From Ketobacter sp. MCCC 1A13808 (lineage in GTDB: Bacteria > Pseudomonadota > Gammaproteobacteria > Pseudomonadales > Ketobacteraceae), in contig NZ_VRKW01000017.1 of assembly GCF_009746715.1 (NCBI RefSeq), forward strand, positions 1 to 64,000: DNA of 64,000 bases, in the 5' to 3' direction. Position numbers and translations under genes: made by a program. Below are positions 24,238 to 34,172 of the stretch, piece after piece. Below the pieces are notes generated by a model, which was not told where the DNA came from, ran no database searches, and saw only the letters and a program-made list of their open reading frames with translations. Position 1 is the stretch's first letter, and each line of letters begins with the position of its first letter.

Positions 24238-25641
24238 TTATTCTTTGGCTACATTGTCGTTAAGCAAATCAGCTTCCTGAGCCGCTTCCTGCTGAATTTT
24301 TACGTCCAGCTCCGTATCTTTTTCGACACCAATTGCGTGATTGATTTGCTGGGTTACGGCTTCGCTGGCGGGGATATCAGTAACTGGCGCTCTCACGCTG
24401 TCATCCGCTTTTCTTTGCGTGGTTTGCTCCAGCATGCTCTCGGCCATTCCCTGCAAGCGCAGGCGATAGATCGGTTCTGGCATTTCAAAATCGGCTGCAT
24501 CAAATGCATCTTTTACATTCTGAATAACCGCGCTGCGCACCTTTAGAAAATCAAATCGTAGCTGATCCGTCCAACCATAAACCGTTAGGACCACATTAGA
24601 ATCGCCCAGGGTTTCGATGTGACAAGCTGGCGCCGGTGACGCAATTACGCCTTCTGTTTGCAGCGTAGTTTTAATGGCCAACGAACGGGCCGCCGTCAGA
24701 TCCACACCCGTATCAACACCCACCTGAAAGCGGAATCTGCGTTCAGGATTACGCGTATAATTAGTAATGATACCTTTATATACAATCGCGTTGGGAATAC
24801 GCACATGGTTGCCGTCGAATGTCATCAAAATCGTGGCTCTGGATGTAAGCCGAATGACTTTACCTTCATAGCTATCCAATACGATATGGTCATTGGGTGA
24901 AAACGGCTGACGCACACTTAGCAAAATACTGGCAAGATAATTTTCAACTGTGTCACGAATGGCAAAGCCAACTGCCAAACCCAGCAGCCCGGCCGCACCG
25001 AGCAATGATCCCAACAACGCAGTTGCATCCAGAATCTCTAACGCAACGAACAATCCCGTTACTATTAACAAGGCTCGGGTAACTTGCTTTAGCAAATCAA
25101 CGATGAAGGCATTGTTGGAAAAACGCTGAAAAAAACCATCCCAACGCAACACCCAGCGGGACAACAACCAGAAGCCAATCATCACGATCAACGCGACCAT
25201 CAGCAATGGCAGATAAGCGATCCACTGATCCGTGCGCGCGACGAAGTTATCCAGTGCATGACGCAGACGCACGCTGATGGTTTTCACTCGGATAGTGCGA
25301 TCCTCAACCTCCACCACCCCTTCCACCTGGGATGCCAATTCAATCGCTTCGGTTTGGGCGGCTGTGGTTAGCAATTCTCCGGACAACGCCACCACGCCAC
25401 TGTTGACCTTGACCTGGATTGACTTCAGCTCTTGAATGTTGGAATAGATATTCTTTAAACGTTCTTCGATCGCGGCGTCAGTTTGCGCGTTGTCGGTCAC
25501 CGAAATGGACTTGGTTTCATTAGTAGTCGGCAGGTCTACTTTTTCCCCGGTCCAGATATCCTGAATGGGATCCGCACTTGCAAGTGGACCCCATACCATC
25601 GCCGTGACCAGCGTTAGCAATAGAAATAATTTACGTAGCAT
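24238..25641 (-). CDS. Mechanosensitive ion channel of the MscS family with BON domain
   Basis: This 467-residue inner-membrane channel relieves osmotic pressure. A signal peptide ending ASA is followed by a periplasmic BON-like domain (about residues 45-115, VKVNSGVVALSGEL). Three transmembrane helices span roughly 135-245, and the pore helix is seen in LLGSLLGAAGLLGLAVGFAIRD. The MscS beta domain follows (GKVIRLTSRATILMTFDG near 265). The C-terminus is long and charged. It lies 30 bp downstream of the large kinase gene on the same strand and may share its transcript. Confidence 0.9.
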   Translation of the reverse strand: MLRKLFLLLTLVTAMVWGPLASADPIQDIWTGEKVDLPTTNETKSISVTDNAQTDAAIEERLKNIYSNIQELKSIQVKVNSGVVALSGELLTTAAQTEAIELASQVEGVVEVEDRTIRVKTISVRLRHALDNFVARTDQWIAYLPLLMVALIVMIGFWLLSRWVLRWDGFFQRFSNNAFIVDLLKQVTRALLIVTGLFVALEILDATALLGSLLGAAGLLGLAVGFAIRDTVENYLASILLSVRQPFSPNDHIVLDSYEGKVIRLTSRATILMTFDGNHVRIPNAIVYKGIITNYTRNPERRFRFQVGVDTGVDLTAARSLAIKTTLQTEGVIASPAPACHIETLGDSNVVLTVYGWTDQLRFDFLKVRSAVIQNVKDAFDAADFEMPEPIYRLRLQGMAESMLEQTTQRKADDSVRAPVTDIPASEAVTQQINHAIGVEKDTELDVKIQQEAAQEADLLNDNVAKE

Positions 25642-25671
25642 AATGGTCCCCCCCAGGCCTGATCCGGTTTA

Positions 25672-28600
25672 TCAATCACTGATTTCGTCAGTTGACGTCG
25701 ATTCCCGTACCGAGCCGGAAAGGCCCGACAACAACGACGTCAACTCACTCAGATCCAACGGTTTTACTAGATGATGATTAAACCCGGCTTCTGCGGTTTT
25801 TCGTCGATCTTCACTTTGCCCCCAACCGGTTAACGCAATTATCGTAATTTCACTACCCCAGGGGCGCAGGCGAATTTCGCGAGTGGCCTCATATCCATTC
25901 ATATTTGGCATTCCGATATCCATCAATATAACATCGGGCCGAACCTTTTCTGCCAACTGAATAGCGTCCCAACCATCATGCGCAACAAACACTTCATGGC
26001 CCAGTATTTCTATTAGCTGCGTCAAGGTACTGGCGGCATCTTTGTTGTCATCTGCGATCACGATTCTCAATTCTGCTGTCATATCCAACGTCGCTTGCTC
26101 TGCTGGCATACGCTCACTCACCGTATCGGTTTCTTTCAGAATTGGTAAACGAACAACGAATGTACTGCCTTTGAGTTCACCTTCACTCTGCACTGAAATA
26201 CTACCGCCGTGCATTTCCACCAATCGTTTCACTAAGGTTAACCCGATACCCAACCCGGCATACGTCCTTTCAATCGGGTGCTCGATCTGGGTAAACATTT
26301 CAAATATTCGTCCCAGCATCGCCGGGGGGATGCCAATTCCGTTGTCTTTTACGGAAATACTAACCCATTCCCCATTCGGTATTACCATAAGCTGAATTTC
26401 ACCGCCATCCGGCGTGTACTTGGCTGCATTATTTAACACGTTGGATATAACTTGCGCCATGCGATGCGGATCAGCATGTAAATAAACCGGGTTTTCAGGC
26501 AGACGCACGGTTAGTCTATGCCCCGAATCCACGATAAACGGATTAGAGGCTTCAACCGCACTTTTAACGATATCCGACAACGCCACTGAAGCACGCTTTA
26601 GTTCGAGTTTGCCCCGGGTGATGCGCGATACATCAAGCAGATCATCGACCAATGTAATCAATTGCAACGTCTGACGTTCCATAGTGGAAAGGGTTTCGTC
26701 GACGTTGACTGGATTTGCCTTGGTCATTCGTAGAAAATCGAGCCCCGTACGGATTGGTGCAAGTGGATTTCGCAATTCATGAGCAAGCGTCGCTAGAAAT
26801 TCATTTTTTCGCTCGTCCGCTTCTTGTAGCAGCTGTTGGGTCTCCCGCAACTCTGTAATGTCCGTATTCGTTCCGAACCAGTAGACAATAACTTCCCGTT
26901 CATCACGAATCGGAATCGCCCGTGAAAGAAACCATCGGTACTGACCATCATAGCCCAGCAAAGGAAACGTATCTTCCCAGACCTCGCCGGATCGGAGCGC
27001 GTTCGCTATACTGCCTTTCACCTGGCTGATATAGTCCGGATGAATTGTTTGTAACCAGCCCTCGTCTCCCATCTCTTCAAACGGTCTGCCGATGTAATCA
27101 AGCCAACGCTGATTAAGCCAAGTCACTTTGCCCAGCACTTCACACGTCCAGGCCAGCTGACTCATATTTTCAGCCAACATACGAAAGCGTTCTTCACTTT
27201 CTCCCAACGCCTGCAACGCCGCTTGCAACCGGGTAGAATCATAGTAATAACAGACAACACCGAATTGACCGTCCGCCAGAACAATGCGATTGACCTGCCA
27301 TTCGTAAGACTCTTGTTCGCCCAAATCCTTACGTTGCTCTGTCAGACTGGGTGCCAGATAGGGCTCCCCTGTGTTGAGGGTATGGCGAAAAATGCGAATG
27401 GCATCCTCGGCAAAGGAAGGCGGCCAAATGGTGCGCATGACCTCCGCAAAATCACGCCCGATGACCGGCTGTACGTTCTGGAAGGCGGGCATCGAACCGA
27501 GGCTGACCAGCGCAATACGAAAATCCGAGTCCACCACATAAATACCCAACGGCGATTGCTCCACGAGGGTTGCAAACGTTTCAGCATTACGTATCTGTGC
27601 TTCCTGGGCGCTCTTCCTTTCGGTTATATCCGTCGCTGCACCAAACCACTCGATAATGTCTCCGCTATCACTCAAGATCGGTATAGCCCGGGTTAATGTC
27701 CAGCCAAGAGAGCCGTCCTGGCGGACAACCCGGTGTTCAAACTCAAGGACCTGCTTGTTCACTGCGGCGATTTCTAACTCCGCTAGCGCGGTAGCCAGAT
27801 CGTCCTGATAGATATAGTTCTCTATCCACTTATCAGATGGCCGGTTTGCGTCCCTAATAAACGCTCGCCCTTCTATTTGGTGAACCTCATACCAGTTTGC
27901 GCTGACCCGAAAAACCATATCAGACGTGGCCTGAGTGAAGACACGAAAACGTTGTTCGCGCTCGCGCAGAGCTTGCTGCGCTCGTGGCCGGTCGATAGCA
28001 ATACCCGCAAATCGTGCCACCGATTCCAGAGTGCTGATTTCCGCTGTTTTTGGGGAACGTACTTGTTGAAAATACACCGCGAAGGTACCAAGTAACGTTC
28101 CGTCCGCTGCGGTAATCGGTTCGGACCAGCAGGCATGCAGCCCACTGTCATGAGCAAGTCCACGAAAATCCTCCCATAACGGGCTGCTACCGATGTCGTC
28201 GACGATGACTCGCTGATGAGTATAGATAGCGGTACCACAGGAGCCTGCGGCAGGGCCTATTTCTATTCCATCAATAGCCCTATTATAAAAATCAGGAAGT
28301 CGCGGAGCTGATCCAGTGGCAAGCTGAGTTCCACTCGCATTCAACAGAAGAATCGATCCAATTGCGCCCACTATCTGCTTTTCTATTAAATTGACCAGCT
28401 CAGGAAGAATCTCGCTTAGTTTCTGCTCTGTGGTGATCATTTCCAAGATCAGCGCCTGACTTGAGCGAAAATACTCGGCCAACTTACGCTCGTGAACATC
28501 GAACACCGCACCGACATATCCGAGGTAGTGGCCACGCGCGTCGAATCTGGGCCGACCGGCATCGATCGCCCAACGGTACTCGCCATTATGGCCTTTTAGG

Positions 28601-31600
28601 CGATAATCGAACGAGAATTCTCGTTGCGCGCGATTTGCATCTGAAAAAATAGTTCCAATTCGGTCCCGGTCTTCGGGATGAACGGCTGCGAGCCAGCCTA
28701 ACCCCACCCCCTCTGCTTCTGTTTGCCCGGTGTATTCATACCACCCGCGGGAAAGAAAAGTGCAGGCACCTTCCGGATCAGAAACCCAGAGCATGGTGGG
28801 CGCATTATCGGCCATATGGCGGAAATGGGCTTCACTTTCGCGCAACGCATTCTCCATGATTTTGCGCTCACTGATATCACGAAACACCAACACACAGCCC
28901 ACCAACTTACCGTCGTGGCTAATGATTGGCGCAGCACTATCATCAATTGGAAACTCATGGCCTTGTTTATGAATAAGAAGCGTGTGATTCGCCAACCCTA
29001 CGACCACACCGTCACGCAGCGCTTTCAATGCCGGATTCTCGACGTTGTCCCGCGAAGTTTCATTAACAATACGGAATACGGATTCGAGGGGTTGCCCCAT
29101 TGCCTCATTGAGCGTCCATCCTGTAAGCGCCTCAGCGACGGCATTCATATTGGTAATACAGGCGTTACTATCCGTTGCGATCACGGCATCACCGATACTG
29201 CGAAGTGTAATGGCCAGCAGGTCACGTTCATTACGCAGTGCAATTTCAGCTCGGCGACGTGCGGAAATATCCCGAGTCAGTGCTAACTGCACAAAATCTC
29301 CATTCGAACGTTTTAATGCAACAGCATGGGATTCCATATGGCGCCGGGTGCCCTGGTAACCGATAATATCGAACTCCAACTCACCGCGCTCACCGGCGCA
29401 GATTCGTTCGTTAAAGGCCTTGAACGCATCGCGGTATTCCGGTGCGATAAGATCGTAAACACAACCACCAATCACTCTCGCGCCCTTGCTTACTTCAATC
29501 ATCTGCTGTCCGGCGTCGTTCATTTGCAGCAGGGTGCCCTGTTTATCGACAATTTTTATACATTCAGGCGTGTTTTCAATGACAGCCCGCAAATGGCTTT
29601 CACTTTTATGCAATGCGGTTTCCGACACTTTGCGCTCAGTTACATCCATCGCGACGCCATCAAGTCGAACGCTATTGCGAGACTCGTCGACAATGGCATA
29701 GCCCCATTGTTCAAACCAGGCAGTATCGCCGTTGTCCGGCCGCAGGATGCGGAATTCAAAATGAAATTCGCTAGCGCTGTCGGCTGCATTTTCGATAGCC
29801 GTACGGACAAACGCACGATCATCAGGATGCACTAAATCAAATGCGCTTTGCAGATTCTGGATGCTGGAGTCCGGTAACACGCCAAAAACGGTCTGGGCAT
29901 TTTGTGACAACTCGAGCTTGTCCGTTGCCTGATCCCACTCCCAATGCACCATACGGGCGACTTCAAGCGCCAGTCGTAATTTCAACTGGTTTTCACGTAC
30001 CTGTCTGGCAGCTTCGGTCCGTAGTTTGCTGATTTTAAGGTAGGAGTCCACACGCACCAACAGCTCCCGTGCGCTAAAGGGCTTAACTAGATAGTCATCG
30101 GCGCCGGCTTCCATACCGTCGATACGACTTTCCGCTCCCGCCCGTGCGGACAACATAATCACGGGAATCTGTTGCAAATCGGGATCATCGCGAAGCAGGC
30201 GGAGAAGCCCGAAACCGTCCAGTTTGGGCATCATTACATCGCTCAGCACCAAATTCGGCCGCCTGCGGCGAATCACCTCCAAAGCCGCTTCGCCGTCTGC
30301 AACAGCAACTACCCGGTAGTTTTCCGACAACAGGCGTACAATGTACTCCCGCATATCCGCATTGTCATCCGCCACCAATATCAGCGGAGGCTGGCCTTCG
30401 ATCGTGTCTATTTCCAACGCCTCATCCGGAAGCCAGCGTAGCGCTTCTTCTAAATAGCGTGAAGCGCTTCCTTCAGCAAACGGTGCGGGTACGAATTCTG
30501 CTACTTGTTCGGCAGGCAAATGATGTTTACCGAACGGAATGTGAATTGAAAACAGGGTACCTATATCGATCTGGCTCTCTACCTTGATCGTCCCCCCATG
30601 CAACTTCACCAACTCCTGCACTAACGCCAGTCCGATACCGCTGCCTTCGTGGGTACGCGAGCGGACATTCTCAATTCTATGGAAGCGGTCGAACAAATGA
30701 GGCAGCTGGTCTTCCGCAATACCAGTACCGCTATCTTGAACACACAGCTCTACGCCTTCTTCCCAGGCTTGTAATGAAACAGACACACTGCCCTCAAAGG
30801 TAAATTTAAAGGCGTTGGAAAGTAGATTCAGAACAATTTTTTCCCACATTTCCCGATCGAGATATACTGGCTCGGACATAGGCGGGCAGTTTATTATCAG
30901 CTTTAATCCACCTCGCTCAAGTGCGGAGCGAAACACACTGGCCAGATCGATGGTGAAGCCGGCAATATCCGTCGGTTGAAAAAGCGCGTTGTTGCGTCCC
31001 GCTTCGACACGGGAGAAATCCAATAACGAATTCACCAACCGAAGCAAACGCAGGGCATTCCGGTTTACCACTTCCAGATTTGCCTTAACAGATCCCGGCA
31101 GTGGTTCCCCCACCCCATTCAACATCTCCTCTATCGGACCTAACATTAAGGTCAGCGGCGTGCGGAACTCATGGCTGACATTGGAAAAGAAAGTGGTTTT
31201 TGCCCGGTCTAATTCCGCCAGCGCCTCGGCGCGCTTTCGTTCCTCTTCGTAGGCCCGGGCGTTGGCAACAGCAGTGGCTATTTGCCCGGCCACAAGCTCA
31301 AAAAACCCCCGGTACGCATCGTCAAACTCCAATCTCGGGCTGACCATCGCCACCAGAAATCCGGCGAGCTGGTTTTGACCGGGCTTCGAAAGTGGCAATA
31401 CCACGGCCTTTTGCGGCACTTCCGGCCAGATACCCGCCGGGGCTTCGCCAAAGTGATGGCCCAGGTTTCCAACTTCAACACTGCGTCCGCGCTGTACTAC
31501 TTCCTGGAATGGCCAGTGAACACCGCGCTCTGATATATCCACTCTATCGACACATATTGGCAACGTCGGGTCGATCCCAGTCACCCCTTCCAAGGTTGCA

Positions 31601-32238
31601 TGCTGACCATCGTTTTCTAAAAGATAAACCAGTGCGACAGGTAGATCCTTGCGGCTGTTTTGCAGCACCCGGGCAACATCCTGACATGCCTGCGTCACCG
31701 TCCGCACCGATTCACTAGTGCGCGCGGCAAGCTCACGCAAGGTGTTTAAGCGACGTTCACCAATCACTCTTTCTGTGTCTTCAGTAACAACACATAGCAG
31801 GCCGCCAATGCTGCCATCGTCTGCGGACAACGCGCTATAAGAAAAGGTGTGATACGTTTCCTCCAGGAAGTTGCGTCGTTGTAGGAATAACAACAAACTT
31901 TCATCCCAGGTCGCCTCACCGGTTTGTAACACCGATTCGGCCCGCGGGCCGAGGTCTGACCAGGTCTCCGACCAGACGTCTTTTGCCGGTCGTCCGAGTG
32001 CCCAAGGATGCTTGGCACCCAGCGTCATTTCTGCGTAGGCATCGTTGTAAAAATAGGTTAATTCCGGCCCCCATCCAAGCCACATGGCGTAGCGCGAACC
32101 AAGCATAATTTCCACTGCCGTTTTCAGGCCCTGAGGCCATTGCGCACGCGGTCCGAGAGGCGTGGCCGCCCAATCAAAGTCCCGGGTACGCCGTTTCATT
32201 TCATTAGGTTCAGGGACAATTCTATCTTTCTGACTCAT
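25672..32238 (-). CDS. Giant hybrid sensor kinase with two kinase/receiver sets (2188 aa)
   Basis: The protein holds two hybrid kinases end to end. The first has a PAS-like sensor (1-150), GAF (170-340), HisKA with His near 356 (NVSHEFRTPL), HATPase (to about 590) and receiver with Asp near 666 (LVLSDVMMPKLDG). Four PAS/PAC repeats (about 785-1270), a GAF (1275-1420) and three more PAS repeats (1430-1790) follow. The second set has HisKA with His near 1819 (TLAHELRNPL), HATPase and a receiver with Asp near 2105 (ILMDIGMPNMNG). No transmembrane segment is evident, so it senses cytoplasmic signals. No output regulator is adjacent. The size and duplicated modules suggest fusion of two kinases. 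Confidence 0.9.
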   Translation of the reverse strand: MSQKDRIVPEPNEMKRRTRDFDWAATPLGPRAQWPQGLKTAVEIMLGSRYAMWLGWGPELTYFYNDAYAEMTLGAKHPWALGRPAKDVWSETWSDLGPRAESVLQTGEATWDESLLLFLQRRNFLEETYHTFSYSALSADDGSIGGLLCVVTEDTERVIGERRLNTLRELAARTSESVRTVTQACQDVARVLQNSRKDLPVALVYLLENDGQHATLEGVTGIDPTLPICVDRVDISERGVHWPFQEVVQRGRSVEVGNLGHHFGEAPAGIWPEVPQKAVVLPLSKPGQNQLAGFLVAMVSPRLEFDDAYRGFFELVAGQIATAVANARAYEEERKRAEALAELDRAKTTFFSNVSHEFRTPLTLMLGPIEEMLNGVGEPLPGSVKANLEVVNRNALRLLRLVNSLLDFSRVEAGRNNALFQPTDIAGFTIDLASVFRSALERGGLKLIINCPPMSEPVYLDREMWEKIVLNLLSNAFKFTFEGSVSVSLQAWEEGVELCVQDSGTGIAEDQLPHLFDRFHRIENVRSRTHEGSGIGLALVQELVKLHGGTIKVESQIDIGTLFSIHIPFGKHHLPAEQVAEFVPAPFAEGSASRYLEEALRWLPDEALEIDTIEGQPPLILVADDNADMREYIVRLLSENYRVVAVADGEAALEVIRRRRPNLVLSDVMMPKLDGFGLLRLLRDDPDLQQIPVIMLSARAGAESRIDGMEAGADDYLVKPFSARELLVRVDSYLKISKLRTEAARQVRENQLKLRLALEVARMVHWEWDQATDKLELSQNAQTVFGVLPDSSIQNLQSAFDLVHPDDRAFVRTAIENAADSASEFHFEFRILRPDNGDTAWFEQWGYAIVDESRNSVRLDGVAMDVTERKVSETALHKSESHLRAVIENTPECIKIVDKQGTLLQMNDAGQQMIEVSKGARVIGGCVYDLIAPEYRDAFKAFNERICAGERGELEFDIIGYQGTRRHMESHAVALKRSNGDFVQLALTRDISARRRAEIALRNERDLLAITLRSIGDAVIATDSNACITNMNAVAEALTGWTLNEAMGQPLESVFRIVNETSRDNVENPALKALRDGVVVGLANHTLLIHKQGHEFPIDDSAAPIISHDGKLVGCVLVFRDISERKIMENALRESEAHFRHMADNAPTMLWVSDPEGACTFLSRGWYEYTGQTEAEGVGLGWLAAVHPEDRDRIGTIFSDANRAQREFSFDYRLKGHNGEYRWAIDAGRPRFDARGHYLGYVGAVFDVHERKLAEYFRSSQALILEMITTEQKLSEILPELVNLIEKQIVGAIGSILLLNASGTQLATGSAPRLPDFYNRAIDGIEIGPAAGSCGTAIYTHQRVIVDDIGSSPLWEDFRGLAHDSGLHACWSEPITAADGTLLGTFAVYFQQVRSPKTAEISTLESVARFAGIAIDRPRAQQALREREQRFRVFTQATSDMVFRVSANWYEVHQIEGRAFIRDANRPSDKWIENYIYQDDLATALAELEIAAVNKQVLEFEHRVVRQDGSLGWTLTRAIPILSDSGDIIEWFGAATDITERKSAQEAQIRNAETFATLVEQSPLGIYVVDSDFRIALVSLGSMPAFQNVQPVIGRDFAEVMRTIWPPSFAEDAIRIFRHTLNTGEPYLAPSLTEQRKDLGEQESYEWQVNRIVLADGQFGVVCYYYDSTRLQAALQALGESEERFRMLAENMSQLAWTCEVLGKVTWLNQRWLDYIGRPFEEMGDEGWLQTIHPDYISQVKGSIANALRSGEVWEDTFPLLGYDGQYRWFLSRAIPIRDEREVIVYWFGTNTDITELRETQQLLQEADERKNEFLATLAHELRNPLAPIRTGLDFLRMTKANPVNVDETLSTMERQTLQLITLVDDLLDVSRITRGKLELKRASVALSDIVKSAVEASNPFIVDSGHRLTVRLPENPVYLHADPHRMAQVISNVLNNAAKYTPDGGEIQLMVIPNGEWVSISVKDNGIGIPPAMLGRIFEMFTQIEHPIERTYAGLGIGLTLVKRLVEMHGGSISVQSEGELKGSTFVVRLPILKETDTVSERMPAEQATLDMTAELRIVIADDNKDAASTLTQLIEILGHEVFVAHDGWDAIQLAEKVRPDVILMDIGMPNMNGYEATREIRLRPWGSEITIIALTGWGQSEDRRKTAEAGFNHHLVKPLDLSELTSLLSGLSGSVRESTSTDEISD

Positions 32239-32533
32239 AGTGTTATTTCAGAACTCGTACTCAAGGAGACACAGGGTAGATGTACTCTGGCGGGCTACGC
32301 TTTGACTGGCATTTTATCCCGCATCCATTGGAAGGCTGGTTAGAAAGGCTTAGTGTATTGAAGTAGTGGTCCGCTGCCAAGAGATCTGAATAAGGCTAGC
32401 GCTTCAGACTAATCGACTGCTTCATTGAGGCTCGACCCAGGCGGCACCCGGCGCGACTGCGCTCCTAAGGGGAGGCGATGGATACTCTGCTTTCTCAGGT
32501 GCTAAATTCGCATTGCGATCGCTGAATCCGAGC

Positions 32534-33283
32534 ATGGGCAAGCGCAAAACGATTGCCTTCATGTCCGATGCCCGGGTATTCGGTATTCCCATTATTGGAA
32601 AGAATGCGCGTCGCCTGGGGTTTAAAGTGTCGTCCATTAAAACAGTACAAAGCTGCCTTGAGGCCGGCGAGTGGGTAATATTGCCACCGGGAGGAAACAC
32701 CGATCAATTGCGTTCGATCTGGCATCGCAATCAAACTCGCATGTATAAACTTCAATATAGAAATGGTGAATTCATCAAAAAACCGCAAACCTGGTTTGTG
32801 CACGCAGCAGCCCCGTTAAAAGTGAACGCTTATCCCATTTGCGTTGCAGGGGCCCATGAAGTCACTCCGATTCTGTGGGAGAGCAAGTTTATTTTTCGAT
32901 ACAGCGGTCTGGTACGATTAAGAGGTGGTGAATTCTGGCCAGGGTTTCCGCTCTCATTAAACCACTTTATCAATCTCTACGTTTTTTATCTCACCGGGCT
33001 GATGAGTTCTCCGATCGCTTGGCTGCTGTTTCTTTTTACCAATATTTATATCGACCTTTTCTACTCCTATCCTTTAGCCTTCCCTAAAATCACTGTTCGC
33101 TGCGGACAGACCATGGCGCTGCAGTATTCCGATGAGACACTGTCGCTCAAACAACGCAAACAAGAGAACCTGGAGATGCTGAGGAAACTCAATCAACAAG
33201 CCAACGACTGCTTATCCGAAATGAACAAATCGCGCCCGCTAATGGGACGAATGCCCTGCTACAAGCCAACTGTCGACTATTAA
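32534..33283 (+). CDS. Lysophospholipid acyltransferase-like protein, possibly missing its N-terminus
   Basis: About 249 residues from ATG 32534; the frame is open back to about 32427 with TTG 32513 as another start. Features of the diacylglycerol-acyltransferase-like LPLAT group are seen: VILPPGGNTDQLRS (substrate-binding region), FVHAAAPLKVNAYPICV, and a hydrophobic stretch near 150-180. The H-x4-D or HPHG catalytic block expected in front is absent, and the upstream open frame does not supply it. It may be a 5'-truncated pseudogene. No ribosome-binding site is clear. Confidence 0.45.
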   Translation: MGKRKTIAFMSDARVFGIPIIGKNARRLGFKVSSIKTVQSCLEAGEWVILPPGGNTDQLRSIWHRNQTRMYKLQYRNGEFIKKPQTWFVHAAAPLKVNAYPICVAGAHEVTPILWESKFIFRYSGLVRLRGGEFWPGFPLSLNHFINLYVFYLTGLMSSPIAWLLFLFTNIYIDLFYSYPLAFPKITVRCGQTMALQYSDETLSLKQRKQENLEMLRKLNQQANDCLSEMNKSRPLMGRMPCYKPTVDY

Positions 33284-33311
33284 TAACCAGGGCACAGCCA
33301 CCAAACTTTAC

Positions 33312-34100
33312 TTAGGTATTTTCAATTTTGTCTTGAGTAGATTGTTGCGGTGATTTTAAATTACGTGCAGTCACGTCGTTATAATCCGGATGCAATGTGC
33401 CCATCAGCTTGTCCCAAAACAGGAACTGCGTAGCGTAATTGCAAGTGAAGTGCTCATGGTGCTGGTCATGAAAGGTAACCGCAGCAAAAGGTGACGGGGG
33501 CAGGGTCAGCATACCGCCGTACTCATAACCAGCGTGACCAAGCATGCCGGTTACCTGGTCATATATTTTATGAACCAGTATCACCAACGCGGTTGGCATC
33601 GGCAGAACCAAAGCTGCGAACACCCAATAGCTTTGTGTCAGAACTCCGTCTAATAGGGTGTCGCTGTTATTCGACCAGACCACAGGGGATTTGGAGCGAT
33701 GGTGCCACAGATGAATACGCCTATAAAATCGTTTGGTATGAATGATCCGGTGTACCCAGTAAAACCAGGTGTCATATAAGAACATGGACACCAACAGCCA
33801 GAGCACAAAAGAAAGGATCGAAGGTTCCCACGCGGACACCACAGTGAACCCTTCCTGGTTCAACCAGATGGCGCTACCCACGAAAAACGATATCAGCAGC
33901 AGTGATTTAACACTTTGCTTGATATCGCGTTTGACCAACTCCAGCTTTAGTTCTTTGTCTTTTTGGATTTTCGCCAAACGCGTTGTCTTGATGTCGTTAC
34001 TAATGAACCAGCTTAAGCTGAAATAAAGTGAAATCAGAATCGTGTAGCAGCTAAGCCACCACTGAAAAAAAGTTAAATTCATAAGAGTCAATCCGTTCAT
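33312..34100 (-). CDS. Sterol desaturase / fatty acid hydroxylase superfamily protein
   Basis: This 262-residue membrane di-iron enzyme has the His motifs of the superfamily: HRIIH (near 115), HLWHH (near 130) and HDQHHEHF (near 213). Transmembrane helices surround them, the first at about residues 8-30. It would use oxygen to hydroxylate or desaturate a lipid chain. The acyltransferase-like gene converges on it and an RND exporter gene lies just upstream on the same strand, which suggests a lipid theme. The substrate is unknown. Confidence 0.85.
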   Translation of the reverse strand: MNGLTLMNLTFFQWWLSCYTILISLYFSLSWFISNDIKTTRLAKIQKDKELKLELVKRDIKQSVKSLLLISFFVGSAIWLNQEGFTVVSAWEPSILSFVLWLLVSMFLYDTWFYWVHRIIHTKRFYRRIHLWHHRSKSPVVWSNNSDTLLDGVLTQSYWVFAALVLPMPTALVILVHKIYDQVTGMLGHAGYEYGGMLTLPPSPFAAVTFHDQHHEHFTCNYATQFLFWDKLMGTLHPDYNDVTARNLKSPQQSTQDKIENT

Positions 34101-34172
34101 TTATACGAGTTATTGTGAACGTTCGCGTACCGCAAACTTGCGGCCCCAGTCAACATCTATGAACAATCCTTG

